This document shows positions 10,316-21,948 of a DNA stretch of 64,000 bases, one piece after another. Below the pieces are notes generated by a model. That model had not been told where the DNA came from and searched no databases. It worked only from the letters and a program-made list of their open reading frames with translations. How positions within the stretch are numbered: position 1 is the stretch's first letter; each line of letters starts with the position of its first letter. Made by a program: the position numbers and the translations under genes. Origin of the DNA: Planococcus citri (taxonomy: Eukaryota > Arthropoda > Insecta > Hemiptera > Pseudococcidae); NCBI RefSeq assembly GCF_950023065.1, contig NC_088680.1:70779350-70843349 (forward strand), written 5' to 3'.

Positions 10316-12235
10316 GTCCGGCATATGACAATAGGAGTAATTGCACCCCCGCCCCTCGCCGATCCTCCGGGACAACTTTTTTCTTAAAGGGGACATCCTA
10401 AGGAACATTTTAAAGCAAACTTGTCCAAAAAAAAGTTGGCCTTACTTACAAAATGGCGGCCATTTTGATTGACAGGTCAGCCGAAATCGCAGATTTTGCT
10501 TTTTAACATAGGACTTGCACGAACTTTTTCAAACTTTACAAAGGTAGTTCGAAAGATCATGCAAAAATTTATCACCTGTCAAAATTTCAAGTGCTAAAGT
10601 GCGTTTTTCGATTTTTGGCGAATTTTTGAAAATCGAATTTAGGCCAAAAATGAGGGGAAAAATCAAAATTTTATCAAATTGACCAAGAAAGCAGAAATTT
10701 GGGATATACCCTATTTTCGACATGCCAAATCGATTTGAAACGGTTCCAACCCGTTTTGAGCAATTCTGGAGCCTCCAGCAAATTTTTGAAACTTGAAATT
10801 CCAACAAAATTCCATCAAATTGGAGTTGTAAAGCTAAAATTTATTCTAAAAACTAATTTCAATACGCTACGAAGTACTGCAGGTGAATTTCAAGTCGTTT
10901 TGGAGCCTCCAGCGACTTTTTGAAAATTCCTGAAACCTCCAGCAGATTTTTGAAACTTTAAATTTTCACAAAATTTCATCAAATAGAGATGGAAAGCTGA
11001 AAACTCTACACCCCAATTTTAACACACTCTGAAAACGACTTCTGGTGGATTTCAAGTCATTTTAGAGCCTCCAACAACTTTTTTGAAAATTACTGGAGTC
11101 TCCAGTAGATTTTTGAATCTTGAAATTTACCCAAAATTTTATCAAACCAAGATGGAGAGTTGTAATTCATTCTGCAAACTAATTTCTATGCGCTACGAAG
11201 TGGACTGCTGGTGGATTTCAAGTCGTTTTGGAGCCTGCAGCATACTTTTTGAAAGGTTGTATGACGTTTTTTTGAAAAATTGAAATTTCCTAAAAGTAGC
11301 TGGAAGCTTCAAAACCATTTGAAACCACCATGTAGTCTGCGAAGTAAATTTCAGCTTGCCAACTCCATTTGGTAAATTAATGTTGGGGAAATTTCAAGTT
11401 AAAAAAATCTGCTGGAGGCTCCAGTAATTCTCAAAAAAGTCGCTGGAGGCCCTAAAATTACTTGAACCCACCTGAAGTCGTCTTCAGAGGGTGTTAAAAT
11501 TGGAGTGTAGAGTAAATTTCAGCTTTCCATCTCCATTTGATGAAATTTTGTGAAAATTTAAAGTTTCAAAAATCTGCTGGAGGCTCCAGTGATTTTCAAA
11601 AGAGTCGCTGGAGGCCCTAAAATTACTTGAACCCACCTGAAGTCGTCTTCAGAGGGTGTTAAAAATGGAGTGTAGGGTAAATTTCAGCTTTCCATCTCCA
11701 TTTGATGACATTTTGTGAATATTCAAAGTTTCAAAAATCTGCTGGAGGTTTCAGGAATGTTCAAAAAGTCGCTGGAGGCTCTAGAATTGCTCAAAACGGG
11801 TTGGAACCGTTTCCAATCGATTTGGCATGTCGTAAATAGGGTATATCCCAAATTTCAGCTTTCTTGGTCAATTTGGTAAAATTTTGATTTTTCCCCTCAT
11901 TTTTGGCCTAAATTGGATTTTCAAAAATTCACCAAAAATCGAAAAACGCACTTTAGCACTTGAAATTTTGACAGGTGATTAATTTTTGCATGATCTTTCT
12001 ATCTACCTTTGTAAAGTTTGAAAAAGTTCGTGCAAGTCCTATGTTAAAACGCAAAATCAGCGATTTCGGCTGACCTGTCAATCAAAATGGCCGCCATTTT
12101 GTAAGTAAGGCCAACTTTTTTTTGGCAACTTTGCTTTAAAATGTTCCTTAGGATGTCCCCTTTAAGAAAAAAGTTGTCCCGGAGGATCGGCGGGGGGGGG
12201 GGGGGTGCAATTACTCCTATTGTCATATGCCGGAC
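10316..12235. mobile_element. Foldback element copy 1, complete, TA target duplication
   Basis: It begins GTCCGGCATATGACAATAGG and ends with the inverted complement, between TA dinucleotides at 10314 and 12236. The two arms, each over 400 bp, are inverted copies: C-run, CTTAAAGGGGACATCC, AAAATGGCGGCCATTTT, and the block running down to AACGGTTCCAACCCG. The centre is filled with diverged units of about 100-130 bp carrying GGAGCCTCCAGC and AATTTCATCAAA words. There is no transposase, so it is non-autonomous. This is the reference copy for the family in this window. Open frames in it recur in other copies because of the repeat. Confidence 0.85.
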
Positions 12236-13330
12236 TAGAAGGAACAGAATCAGAATCCAGAATCCATATATCAAGTTACATTAGGCCTTGAACTTTTAAT
12301 ACCTCTCGTAATTTTTTCAAGACGCAAAAAAGTTCGGTTGCTCGATCTTATAGGCATTAAATTTCCTAAAAAAAAGTACCTATTTAAAAAAGCTACAGGT
12401 ACCTACTTAATTGTATCGTATCGTATTGTTCAAAGAGTGATAATAATTAAGTTTAAGTAAGTGTATCGTACGAGTATAACTGGTTAGTGACGAAATGAAT
12501 AATGGTCCTTGCACCAAGTCGTAAATAAAATATAAATTCATACGAATAAATCTGTTGCTGTACACTGTACAGGTAAGTAGGAAAATAAAGCACCGTTTTT
12601 AAAACCACGTTTTTATTCATTTTCTGTGTTTATTTCAAAAAAGTTGGTAGGTTCGAGTACTTGTGATAAGCTTATAGGCACCTATTTTTAAAAAAATGCA
12701 GATACTCGCAGTTTATGGTGATTGGTGAGCGCATTAGTTGATTGGTATACATTACAGATACACGCTCACGAGGCACGATGCAGTATCGATTTACCATTAC
12801 GTCGCGACAGAGAAATTACAGACAGACCGAAACCGAAATCTAATCGCTACACTTAATTAATTACTCGATAGGTACTTATTCAAAAGCAACGTTTAATTTC
12901 ATTTTCATCTTTCATACATTTAAAAAAAAAATACGAAACCATCGCATACCAGTACACTAAATTGCCCTCTTCATAGATACATAGGTAATTTGGGTAAAAA
13001 AAATTAAAATTTATTCTTTTCACGAAGAATCGCGTTAAAATAAGCGTCTTATACAAGCCTACTTTTAACGGTACAAAATATTCATAACTCCGTACTCGAG
13101 TTATGAGTCCGTGTTAAACGAATGTAAACACGATTTCATTGTTTAATTAATGACAATATTAGGCACACCACACACCAACGTCGTCGTCGACGGCTAATGC
13201 AGTCTATTCTACTCGTATACGCAAAGACTTGGAATTTTTTAAGCCTGACTTAGAGGTACCTACTCGTAAAACCACAATATAGCGAGACTGCGCTCTGGCT
13301 CTATACTGTTTTAGTTCGTAAGTGACAATG
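12236..13330. other. Single-copy intergenic sequence
   Basis: AT-rich non-repetitive DNA with no exon that I can support. The more GC-balanced stretch after about 13180 leads into the candidate first exon at 13330. Confidence 0.35.
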
Positions 13331-13520
13331 ACAATTAGGTGTTTGCTCGCTTGCAGCGAACAGCTCACAATTTTCGTCGTAGTAAGACTAATAGACTTTC
13401 ACGTAACGTAAACGTAGCTATAAGTTTGCGGGGTTTTCCGGATTTTGTTGTCTTGCCGAGTGCATGTGTGATGGTATTTGCAGCCAATTTTCAGAAGGAA
13501 ATGAGCGAAATTTCGTCGAG
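13330..13520 (+). other. Candidate first exon with a strong splice donor
   Basis: The segment is open in one frame from 13339 and ends at TCGTCGAG|GTGAGT, a consensus donor at 13521. Three ATGs in different frames lie near its end (13464, 13469 and 13500), so the coding frame, if any, cannot be fixed. It could be a 5' UTR exon of gene A, whose first coding exon is 5.5 kb downstream, or belong to the open frame at 18240. Composition is less AT-rich than its surroundings. Weakly supported. Confidence 0.35.
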
Positions 13521-14089
13521 GTGAGTTGAACAGAACAACGTAATGAATTTACGTCGTAGTGATATGTTTATGTTTATTGTGCCTAGGTTAGGTTTTGTTT
13601 TTGGCAATTATGTAGGTAGATATTTTCGTAGATGCAATTTTTTTTAAAAGATTGATTGTGAATTTTATTGGGAATACTTCGATCATCTCGAATATAGAAT
13701 TTAGATATCATATTCACCAACCTGTGACTCTTTGATAAAAAAACAGGTACAGTTTCATTTTAAATTCACTTAAAAAATATATGTAGGTAGTCAGTCATTT
13801 AGCTGTACTTACACAAGTTCTTTCAACATGATTAGTAGCATGAGCATCTTCGAAATTCTTCATCTTCATTCTCAGGTTCGAATCAATATTTTATTGAAAT
13901 TTACTCTGCTCCTGGCCAGTTTTTCTCCAAAAATCGCACAGTGATTGAGCTCTAAAACAGATAAAAATTTTAAAATTAAAAAAAACATACAAAATAAAAT
14001 ATAAAAATGGCTCTTATTTACTCGTACATATTTTATGATTTCTTTGTGTTTTTGAACGCTCCCTCCTAATTATTTGAAAATTTCAGCCC

Positions 14090-14700
14090 TATAATTTTAA
14101 ATTAAATCATGTTTAAAAGCCTTAAAAAAATGAGAAAAATGTAATTTATTGGAAATTTATGAAATTTTCTACATAATCCTCTTTTTTAAGATCCCCCCTG
14201 TTCCCAAACGATGTTGGTTCCCTTGTAATTGCATCCTCGATCATCGAAAAAGAATGAAAAAAATTCAAAGAAAAACGAAAAATTGTAGTCTGGAAATACT
14301 TTTTTGGAAATTATTTTCCATTTCAGGCCAGAATCATTGTAAATAATCCGCTTTTGAAGAATATCCCCTCCTTCGCCCCCTTCTCAAATATTCACCAACT
14401 TGTTTAGAGCACCCATTGGTGAACCAAGAGAGATTTTCTCTCGAAAATGGAATTTCTGACGCAGAAACAGGAAATTTTCAACAGAAAAAAAGATGACCGA
14501 CTTTGATTCATTTTATATTTTTTTATTTCTTCCAACTTGGAGGAGGGATGGAGGGGGCTACCTGAAAAGAGGCCGAAACTGTTCGGTGAATGGAGGAGGG
14601 GGGGGGAGGTTTTGTCTTGAAAAGAGGATTATTCAGGAGAATTCTGACGCAGATAGGGGAAATTTGCACCTCAAAGTTCAAACTTAATCCATCGAAGAAC
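14090..14700. repeat. Dispersed repeat, copy 1 (related to 41730-42400)
   Basis: Shared words in the same order with 41730-42400 include ATGTTGGTT..CC, GAAAAACGAAAAATT, GTCT near them, and a GATTATTCAGGA block preceded by CTTGAAAAG. Both copies have G- and C-run interruptions. No coding content was recognised. It is probably an old transposon relic of unknown class. Confidence 0.45.
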
Positions 14701-15869
14701 TTCAATTTATGGATTTTTTAAAAATATTTCACTTTAAAAATATATCGCTAAAACATGTCAAAATAAAAAAAATAAAAAATGACAAAAATTGATAAATTAT
14801 TTTAATAATCAAAAAAAGCATTGCAAAATTTGCCTAATAAGTAAAATTTATCGCCATTAATTTATCAAATAATTTTCAATATTGATCGACAAATCTATGT
14901 GGCTATCATGAAAAGTACGGAGTGGCATAAAACTGAGTAAAAATGAACAAAACTCGATAAAATTGAAAAAGTCACTTGAAAATTTGTTGAAAAGTTACTA
15001 TAAAGAAATTGAAAATGACCATTGGTTGATTATACGACGAAAAATTGAAGCTAAATCTTGCACAAAATGCCTTAAATTTCAAAAAGTTTTTAAAAATATC
15101 AAAATTTAATAAAATCCAATTAAACGGTTGAATACATGAAATTTTTTTAAAATCACGATATTTGGAAAAAGAATTTGCAAAACATGCCGGAATTATCGAA
15201 AAATCAAAAGTGATGAAATTTGGAAAAATTTACTTATTCCAAGTATCTCGAAAAATTGTGGAATAGTCATCAAAATCAATAAAAGCTACCAAAACTGGAA
15301 ATAATTTCAAAGCAAAACGTGAAAAAAAATGTTTAAATTTAATAAAATTCCATGAAAATAGGTAAGATATGTAGTTGAAAAGTATAAAATTCAAGAGTAA
15401 AATTTCAGAAAAAATTCCTAACATACTAGAAAATCATTTGAAAAGGAAGAAATTTCACGAAAATCATACAAAGTGTCGTAAAAGTTGATTTAAAAAAACA
15501 ACCAAAAGTAGTAAAATTGAAAAACTTTTGAGTAAAACTTGAAAAAGGTCATTCAAAACATTTTAAAACTTTTTAAAATGATATACGTTAATTTAAAACG
15601 ACCGTAAATTGATGAAATGTGCATAAAATTCAAGCAAGTTTAACAGAAAGTCGACGAAAGTATTGGAAATCATCATTTAACCAATAAGTTTCATCAAAAT
15701 TACGTAATTATCAAAAAAAGTATATCAATTGAGAAATTAGTCACCCACAGACCTTTTTTTATATTTCGTTTCTGAGGGGGACGCTAGATTGAAGTTAAGC
15801 CCCTAATTTTCATACCCCCCCCCCGGCCATTGTACATAATTTGCATTTTTGAGAAAGAAAATCGAAGTT
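14701..15869. other. AT-rich degenerate sequence
   Basis: Runs of AAAATTGAAAAA-type words with short random open frames. No gene or clean repeat period is visible. Confidence 0.4.
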
Positions 15870-17030
15870 TCAAACTTTACATTTTTACCAAATTTTATCA
15901 AATGGAGATGGAAAGCTGAAATTTACTCTACACTCCAATTTTAACGCCTTCTGAAGACGACTTCAGGTGGGTTCAAAGTCATTTTGGAGCCTCCAGCAAC
16001 TTTTTTAAAATTACTGGAGCCTCTAGTAGATTTTTTTGAAACACGAAATTTCCACAAAATTTCATCAAAATGGAGTTGGAAAGCTGAAAATTATTCTGCA
16101 AACTAATTTCAATGTGCTACGAAGTCAACTGCAGGGAGATTTCAAGTCATTATGGAGCCTCCGGCGATTTTTTGAAAATTACTGGAGCCAACAGCAAATT
16201 TTTGAAACTTGGAATTTCTCCAAAATTTCATCAAACGGAGATGGAAAGTCGAAATTCATTCCGCAAACTAATTTCAATACGCTACGAAGTCGACTGCTGG
16301 TGGATTTCAAGTCGTTTTGGAGCCTCCAGCGACTTTTTGAAAGGTCGTATGGCGTGTTTTGGAAAATTGAAATTTCCAAAAAGTAGCTGGAATCTTCAAA
16401 ACCATTTGAAACCACCATGTAGTCGACTTCATATCGCATTAAGATTAGTCTGTGAAATAAATTTCAGCTTTCCATCTCCATTTGATGAAATTTTGTAAAA
16501 ATTTAAAGTTTAAAAAATCTGCTGGAGGCTCCAGAATTTTCAAAAAATTGCTGGAGGCTCCAAAATGACTTGAAATCCCCCTGCAGTTGACTTCGTAGCG
16601 TATTGAAATTAGTTTGCAGAATGATTTTCAGCTTTTCAACTCCATTTTGATGAAATTTTGTGGAAATTTCGGGTTTCAAAAATTTTCTGGAGGCTCCAAA
16701 ACTGCTCAAAACGGTTTGAAACAGTTTCCAATCGATTTGGCATGTCGAAAATAGGGTATATCCCAAATTTCAGCTTTCTTGGTCAATTTGGTAAAATTTT
16801 GATTTTTCCCCTCATTTTGGGCCTGAATTTGATTTTCAAAAATTCACCAAAAATCGAAAAATGCACTTTAGCATTTGAAATTTTGACAGGTGAAAAATTT
16901 TTGCCTGATCTTTCGATCTACCTTTGTAAGGTTTGAAAAATTTTCGTGCAAAGCCTGTGTTGGAACGCAAAATCTGCGATTTCGGCTGATCTGCCAGAGG
17001 ATCGACGGTGGAGGGGTGCAATAATTCTTG
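15870..17030. mobile_element. Foldback element copy 2, missing its left arm
   Basis: It contains the internal CTGGAG/CTCCAG units and the complete right-arm sequence (CATGTCGAAAATAGGGTATATCCC, TTTTTGGCC-type block, GGCTGATCTGCC). It then ends near GGTGCAATAATTC without the terminal GTCATATGCCGGAC. It is therefore truncated at both ends. Confidence 0.75.
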
Positions 17031-18230
17031 AACGGGCTCCCCGACGTGCAGATAAGTACTGAGGTACAAACTTGAATGCTTAATTTTAGATTTACGAATT
17101 TTCGTTGTAATTCTGATCTCGTTTTCTCACTTTACTATTTTGATAATTCAACATTTTTTTAAATAGTTACCAAAATTTATTCATTTTTTTCATTTTTTTC
17201 AAAATCGTTCATTTTTTTAGTTTTTATGGAAATTTTTCGATAATTTCGAACTTTTCTTTGGGGAGACGGCGTCCCCCTGCCCCCCCCCCCCCACAAAAAA
17301 GCCCTGGTCACCGATACAGAAAACATAATGAGAAAGAAATTGACAAAATTGAATAAAATATTGCGAAAAAGTTTTCAAAAATATCACAAAAACAGTTGAA
17401 AATTAATGAAGATTGATAATAAAAAGTTGCAAAATTTAAGAATAATATCGCGCAAGTACGAGTGAAAAATATGTAAAAAAAATTGATCATTTTGACAAAA
17501 TGAAAATCAGTAAAAATCACCAAAAATATTTGTATGTATGTATTTAGTTAAATTTTACAAAATTTAACTAAAATTGAAAATTGATAACTTTCATTTTCAA
17601 TAATTCTGAATAATTTTTCAGAGTTTTTTCAGCATTCCAATCTGTTTTCAACTCTTCATCGTACATTTTTGGCAAATATTTCTGAAATTTCAACATTTTT
17701 GACAATTTTACAGTAATTTTTATTTTAATTACCTAATGCTTTTCAAAATGTTTTTATATCATTTTAACGTGTTTTTAACATCTATTTCATGCAATTTTTA
17801 CCAAATTGTGCAGGAATTTGATCACAGTATTTTTAATATTTTTACCAACCTAGGTGTAGAAAAAGTTTCATATTCAATTTTAGTGCGTTTTTCACGTTTT
17901 TAAGTCATTTTAACGATAATTTGTATTATTTTTGCAAAATTTTTCTCAATTTTTTAGCAAAATTTTACTCGAGTTTCATTATTTTTTAGAAATTAACAAA
18001 TTTTTAACATATAGGTACTTCTATTTATGTTTGAAAAAAGTTAGAAACTTCAGCAATATGTTTTATAATTTTTTTTCCCAAAATTTTGATAAATTTCAAT
18101 TTTTCAGAATTTTGACAAATTTTACTGAAATTTCATCGTATTATTTCGTTGATTTACTCGTGTTTTGAAGCCATTTTCAACAATCAAAAGTTACTCAATT
18201 TTAGAATAATTAGGCATTTACAAATTTTTT
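17031..18230. other. AT-rich degenerate sequence
   Basis: Poly-T and poly-A rich with C-run at 17281-17292; open frames at 17308-17523 and 17932-18168 are low-complexity Phe/Lys/Asn strings. No gene is supported. Confidence 0.4.
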
Positions 18231-18239
18231 TTGGATTTT

Positions 18240-18716
18240 ATGCATATACAAATTTTTCATTTTGGGAGCTCCCTGGCACGATTTCGTTTCAACTTGGAGG
18301 GCCAACATTTTCTTGAATTTGGAAAGGAGACTCGACGAGACCTTAGAAAAAGGGAACCACAGCTCATTTTTTTTCTAAATACGAGTAATATTAAATTGCG
18401 ATTCAAATATAAAATCGTTTTCATCCTCCTGATCGTGTCGTACCTCTTCACTTACGTAGACGTTTTTGATTTTCCATATTCCATATCGTCAATTATTCAG
18501 GAACACGTCCAATCGCCCATCTTCAACATTTCCCATTTCCGCATCAAGGATACTTGTGAGCTCCAGTCGACACGAAATCCTTCGCCATTTCCCTTCGAAA
18601 TTACGCAGCATTCGGTAAAAATCGAATTTCCTTCGAAAAGTGTAACCGTGTCGTGTCCTACTTCGCAGAACTCTAAAACAGATAAAAATTTAGAAATAAA
18701 AAACCCATTCTATTAA
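18240..18716 (+). CDS. Putative signal-anchor membrane or secreted protein, unrecognised
   Basis: An uninterrupted frame runs from the ATG at 18240 to TAA at 18714-18716 (158 aa). The distal 117 codons look the most coding-like, with many C- and G-ending codons. They contain a basic stretch (KLRFKYK), then a hydrophobic segment (IVFILLIVSYLFTY), followed by a polar domain with two cysteines and an NIS sequon. That is the layout of a type II membrane protein or uncleaved signal. I recognise no family. The purine-rich sequence before 18363 is a poor acceptor, so whether the first 41 codons are translated is unclear. It lies 324 bp upstream of gene A on the same strand. It could be a pseudogene or a partial exon. 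Confidence 0.4.
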   Translation: MHIQIFHFGSSLARFRFNLEGQHFLEFGKETRRDLRKREPQLIFFLNTSNIKLRFKYKIVFILLIVSYLFTYVDVFDFPYSISSIIQEHVQSPIFNISHFRIKDTCELQSTRNPSPFPFEITQHSVKIEFPSKSVTVSCPTSQNSKTDKNLEIKNPFY

Positions 18717-19039
18717 AGATACCCGTTTTAATGAGAGAATGACCAACGACGACGACGACGACGTAATAAATTGGTAATTTTTGTAAGTAAGAAATAAAAA
18801 ACTTATGTAAACAAACCATAAAGCGATTTGCTTTTTTAAACGTTTCAAATAAAATATCTAATGAGTCAGCTAATAAGCTTATATAGGTACCTATAGCATA
18901 AATACCAGACCTTGAGTTTTAAAGGTTAGCGGTAATGTAATGTTTTCAGCTGATGATAATTGTTCAATAATAATGCGTTAGCCATGTTGTCGCTGTGATG
19001 TAAAGTCGTACCTCAATACACTGCACGCGTCCAAGTGAC

Positions 19040-19229
19040 ATGCTTTTAAGCGGCCGATTCAAATTCTTTAGTTTGGTGCAGTTTATCGTAATGTATATGG
19101 GATTATTTCGGAATCTGCCGGCAATCTGTGGTGCTCCGGAGATGCGTAGCGGTGGCAATAACCTTATAGAGCATCAGGTTACATCTGACGAAGCCAAACA
19201 AGCCGTAAAGGATATCGAACCGGATAAAA
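19040..19229 (+). CDS. Gene A exon 1: signal peptide and pro-region of a two-domain Cys-rich secreted protein
   Basis: The ATG at 19040 has G at -3. The exon encodes 63 residues plus one base and ends at a GTACGT donor (phase 1). The N-terminus is basic then hydrophobic (FFSLVQFIVMYMGLF) with a likely cleavage near AICGAPE, followed by about 30 mostly polar, acidic residues. Joined to 29222-29323 and 30614-30744 it gives a 140-aa protein: signal peptide, linker, six-Cys domain 1 (Cys69, 72, 80, 90-92) and domain 2 (Cys107, 114, 121, 130-132, plus Cys140). It is paralogous to gene B at 39-59 kb by exon layout, phases and cysteine pattern. I do not recognise the family. A secreted peptide such as an effector, venom-like or regulatory peptide is inference only. 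Its first intron is about 10 kb and full of mobile DNA. Confidence 0.75.
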
Positions 19230-20254
19230 GTACGTACGAGAATTTGTATCAGTGATTTTTTAATTTTTTTTCGCTAAAGCTCGACATCGACATCGCTCAT
19301 CGTTGTCGTACAAATATAATCTGTCACTATACCTATCTATTCTATTGAAACTTTGAAAGATGTTCATTGTCGTACGATTCATTTATATTACACCTAATTC
19401 GTATTCGTGCGACGTTATAAGTATTAAAAAAGAATATCGTGTATGAATAAGAAGCCGCTGGGTGAGCAATGAGCCTACATATAATATTACTTCGCTGATT
19501 CGTCATTGTTTCGATTCGGCGAATTCACAGAGTGCAGTGCAGCGTTCCTAGGTACTCGGCGTATAGTTTTGCATATCTATGCATTCACACGGCTTAGTCA
19601 CAGACAATAAGGGAACGTCGATGTCAGAGACGACGATCTTAATTATCTTCTATTCAAAATAGGTACCTCTACCTATACAGCCAAGTCCTTGAATATTTAC
19701 CCAGCTAACGACGAATATGTACGCGATTATATTACATTTTGTCAGGTGAGATTCGCTGTAAAGATTAGGTCTAAGTTTAGATAGGTATAACATTGATCAC
19801 AGGTGCATGCGCGTTTGTATAATTTCCAGTTCATATGGATGATGTTTGACCATTGTGCCGCGATGAATACCCATCGATAGGGTTATAATGTAGATCTAGC
19901 TAGGTACATTACAATAGATCTGTAGAGAATAATACAATTTTCAAATTATCTGCATGCGGTGAACACCCAACTTTGTCTATACATAAACGTGATATTTATT
20001 GCGATCAACATCAATCGTATATCCGTGTAAGTGATACTGGTACGAGATCACTTTAGGTGTCAAGGCTCAAGGGTATTTTCATTCGTCGATCGGTGTCAGA
20101 TTATAAGTACCTACGTAAACGTAACATGAGCGTAATTAACCACCCACGTTACACACATTTGGAAATTTGGCGTTAATTGGATAATTGTTTCAATATTAGC
20201 GGGAATTCGCCACCGAGTACTCAGAAAAGTTGGTTAAAATTCAATTTTGTTTTA
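19230..20254. other. Unique part of gene A intron 1
   Basis: Non-repetitive AT-rich sequence without a further exon that I could detect. Confidence 0.4.
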
Positions 20255-21946
20255 GTACGCGGAATGTGACAGTGGAAATAATTGCAACCCCCCCTCCCCC
20301 CCGCAGATTCTATGAGACAACTTTTTCCTTAAAAGGTACAATACAGCGAAATCGCAGATTTTGCTTTTCAACATGGGACTGGCTCGAACATTTTTTGAAA
20401 TGGACAAACCTAGGCCGAAAGAGGATGCGAAAATTCATCACCAGCCAAAATTTCAAGAGCTCAAGTGCATTTTTTAGATTTTTGGTGAATTTTTTTGAAA
20501 ATCAAATTTTAGCCAAAAATGAGAAAAAAAACAAAATTTCATTAAATTTACCTAGAAATCTAAAATTTGGGATATATCTTATTTTCGACCTGCCTAATCG
20601 ATTGGAAACGGTTTCGAACCGTTTTGAGTAATTCTGGAGCCTCCAGCAGATTTTTGAAACTCGAAATTTCCCCAAAATTTCATCAAAATCTAGTTAGAAA
20701 GACGAAATTTATTCTGTTAACTAATTTTAATACGCCATGAAGTCGACTGCAGGTGGATTTCAAACCGTTTTGTAGCTTCCAACGACTATTTAAAAATTAC
20801 TGCAGCCTCCAGCAGATTTTTGATGCTCGAAATTTTCATAAAATTTTACCAAACACAGTTGGAAATTCGAAATTTACTCCGCATTTCTAATTTCAATACG
20901 CAATTGAGTCGACTGGTGGTGACTTCAAGTCATTTAGGCGCTTCCAGCAATTTTTTGAAAATTCTTGGAGCCTCCAGTACATTTTAGAAATTTGAATTTC
21001 CAAAAAATGTCATCAAACGGAATTAAGAAGCCGAAATTCTTTCTGCAAACTGATTTCAATACGTCATGAAGTCGACTGCAGGTAGTTTCAGGTCGTTTTA
21101 AAGCTTCCAGCTACTTTTTTGGACCTTCATGGCCGATAGGGTGCCTGTCATTTTTCCAAAATCGGTGTATTCCAGCCTGAGAAACATATTTTTTCGCATC
21201 GATTTCAATTGTTTTACACTTCTTTGAAAATTTGATAAATTATCCTTCTGCCTCCGTTTGAGGTAGAAAGATGAAATTCAGTTTACACTTCACTTTTGAC
21301 ATTATTCCGAAGTGGATTGCAAAAAATTTCAATCCGTTTTAGAGCCTCCAGCAGATTCTTAGAAAATTCTTTTTTTTTTCAAAAAATGCCACAAAATCTG
21401 TCCGAATTGACTTTAGCAAGTTTACTGTGCAAAGTGAATTTCAGCTTTCCAAATCCATCAAGTTTCAAAAATCTACTGGAGGCTCCAAAACGACTTGAAA
21501 GCCAACCGCAGTAGACTACACAGCGTATTGAAAGTATGTATGTAGTTTACAGAATGAATTTTGGATTTTCAATTGCATTTTGATGAAATTTTGTGGAAAT
21601 TTCAAGTTTCAAAAATTTACTGGAGGCTCCAGAAATTTCCAAAAAGAAGCTGGAAGCTTCAAAATGACTTAAACCCGTCAGCAGTCGACTTAATAGCGTA
21701 TTTAAATTGGAGTGCAGGTAAATTCCGGATTTTCAACATTCAACTTCATTTGATGAAATTTAGTGGAAATTTCAAGTTTCAAAAATCTGCTGGAGGCTCC
21801 AGAACTGCTGAAAACGGTTTGAGACCGGCTCCAATCGATTTACCAGGTTGAAAATAGAATATATCCCAAATTTCAGCTTTCTTTGGTCAATTTAGTAAAA
21901 TTTTTCTCATTTTTATTCTCCAAGAATCGATAGATGCTTTTCTTAT
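20255..21946. mobile_element. Foldback element copy 3, diverged, right end lost
   Basis: The left end is a diverged form of the terminus (GGAATGTGACAGTGGAAATAATTGCAACCCC). The usual internal units with GGAGCCTCCAGC and GATTTCAA words follow, up to the GGTCAATTTAGTAAAATTTTTCTCATTTTTA block. The final arm is missing where copy 4 begins. It is more diverged than copies 1, 9 and 11 and so probably older. Confidence 0.7.
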
Positions 21947-21948
21947 TA

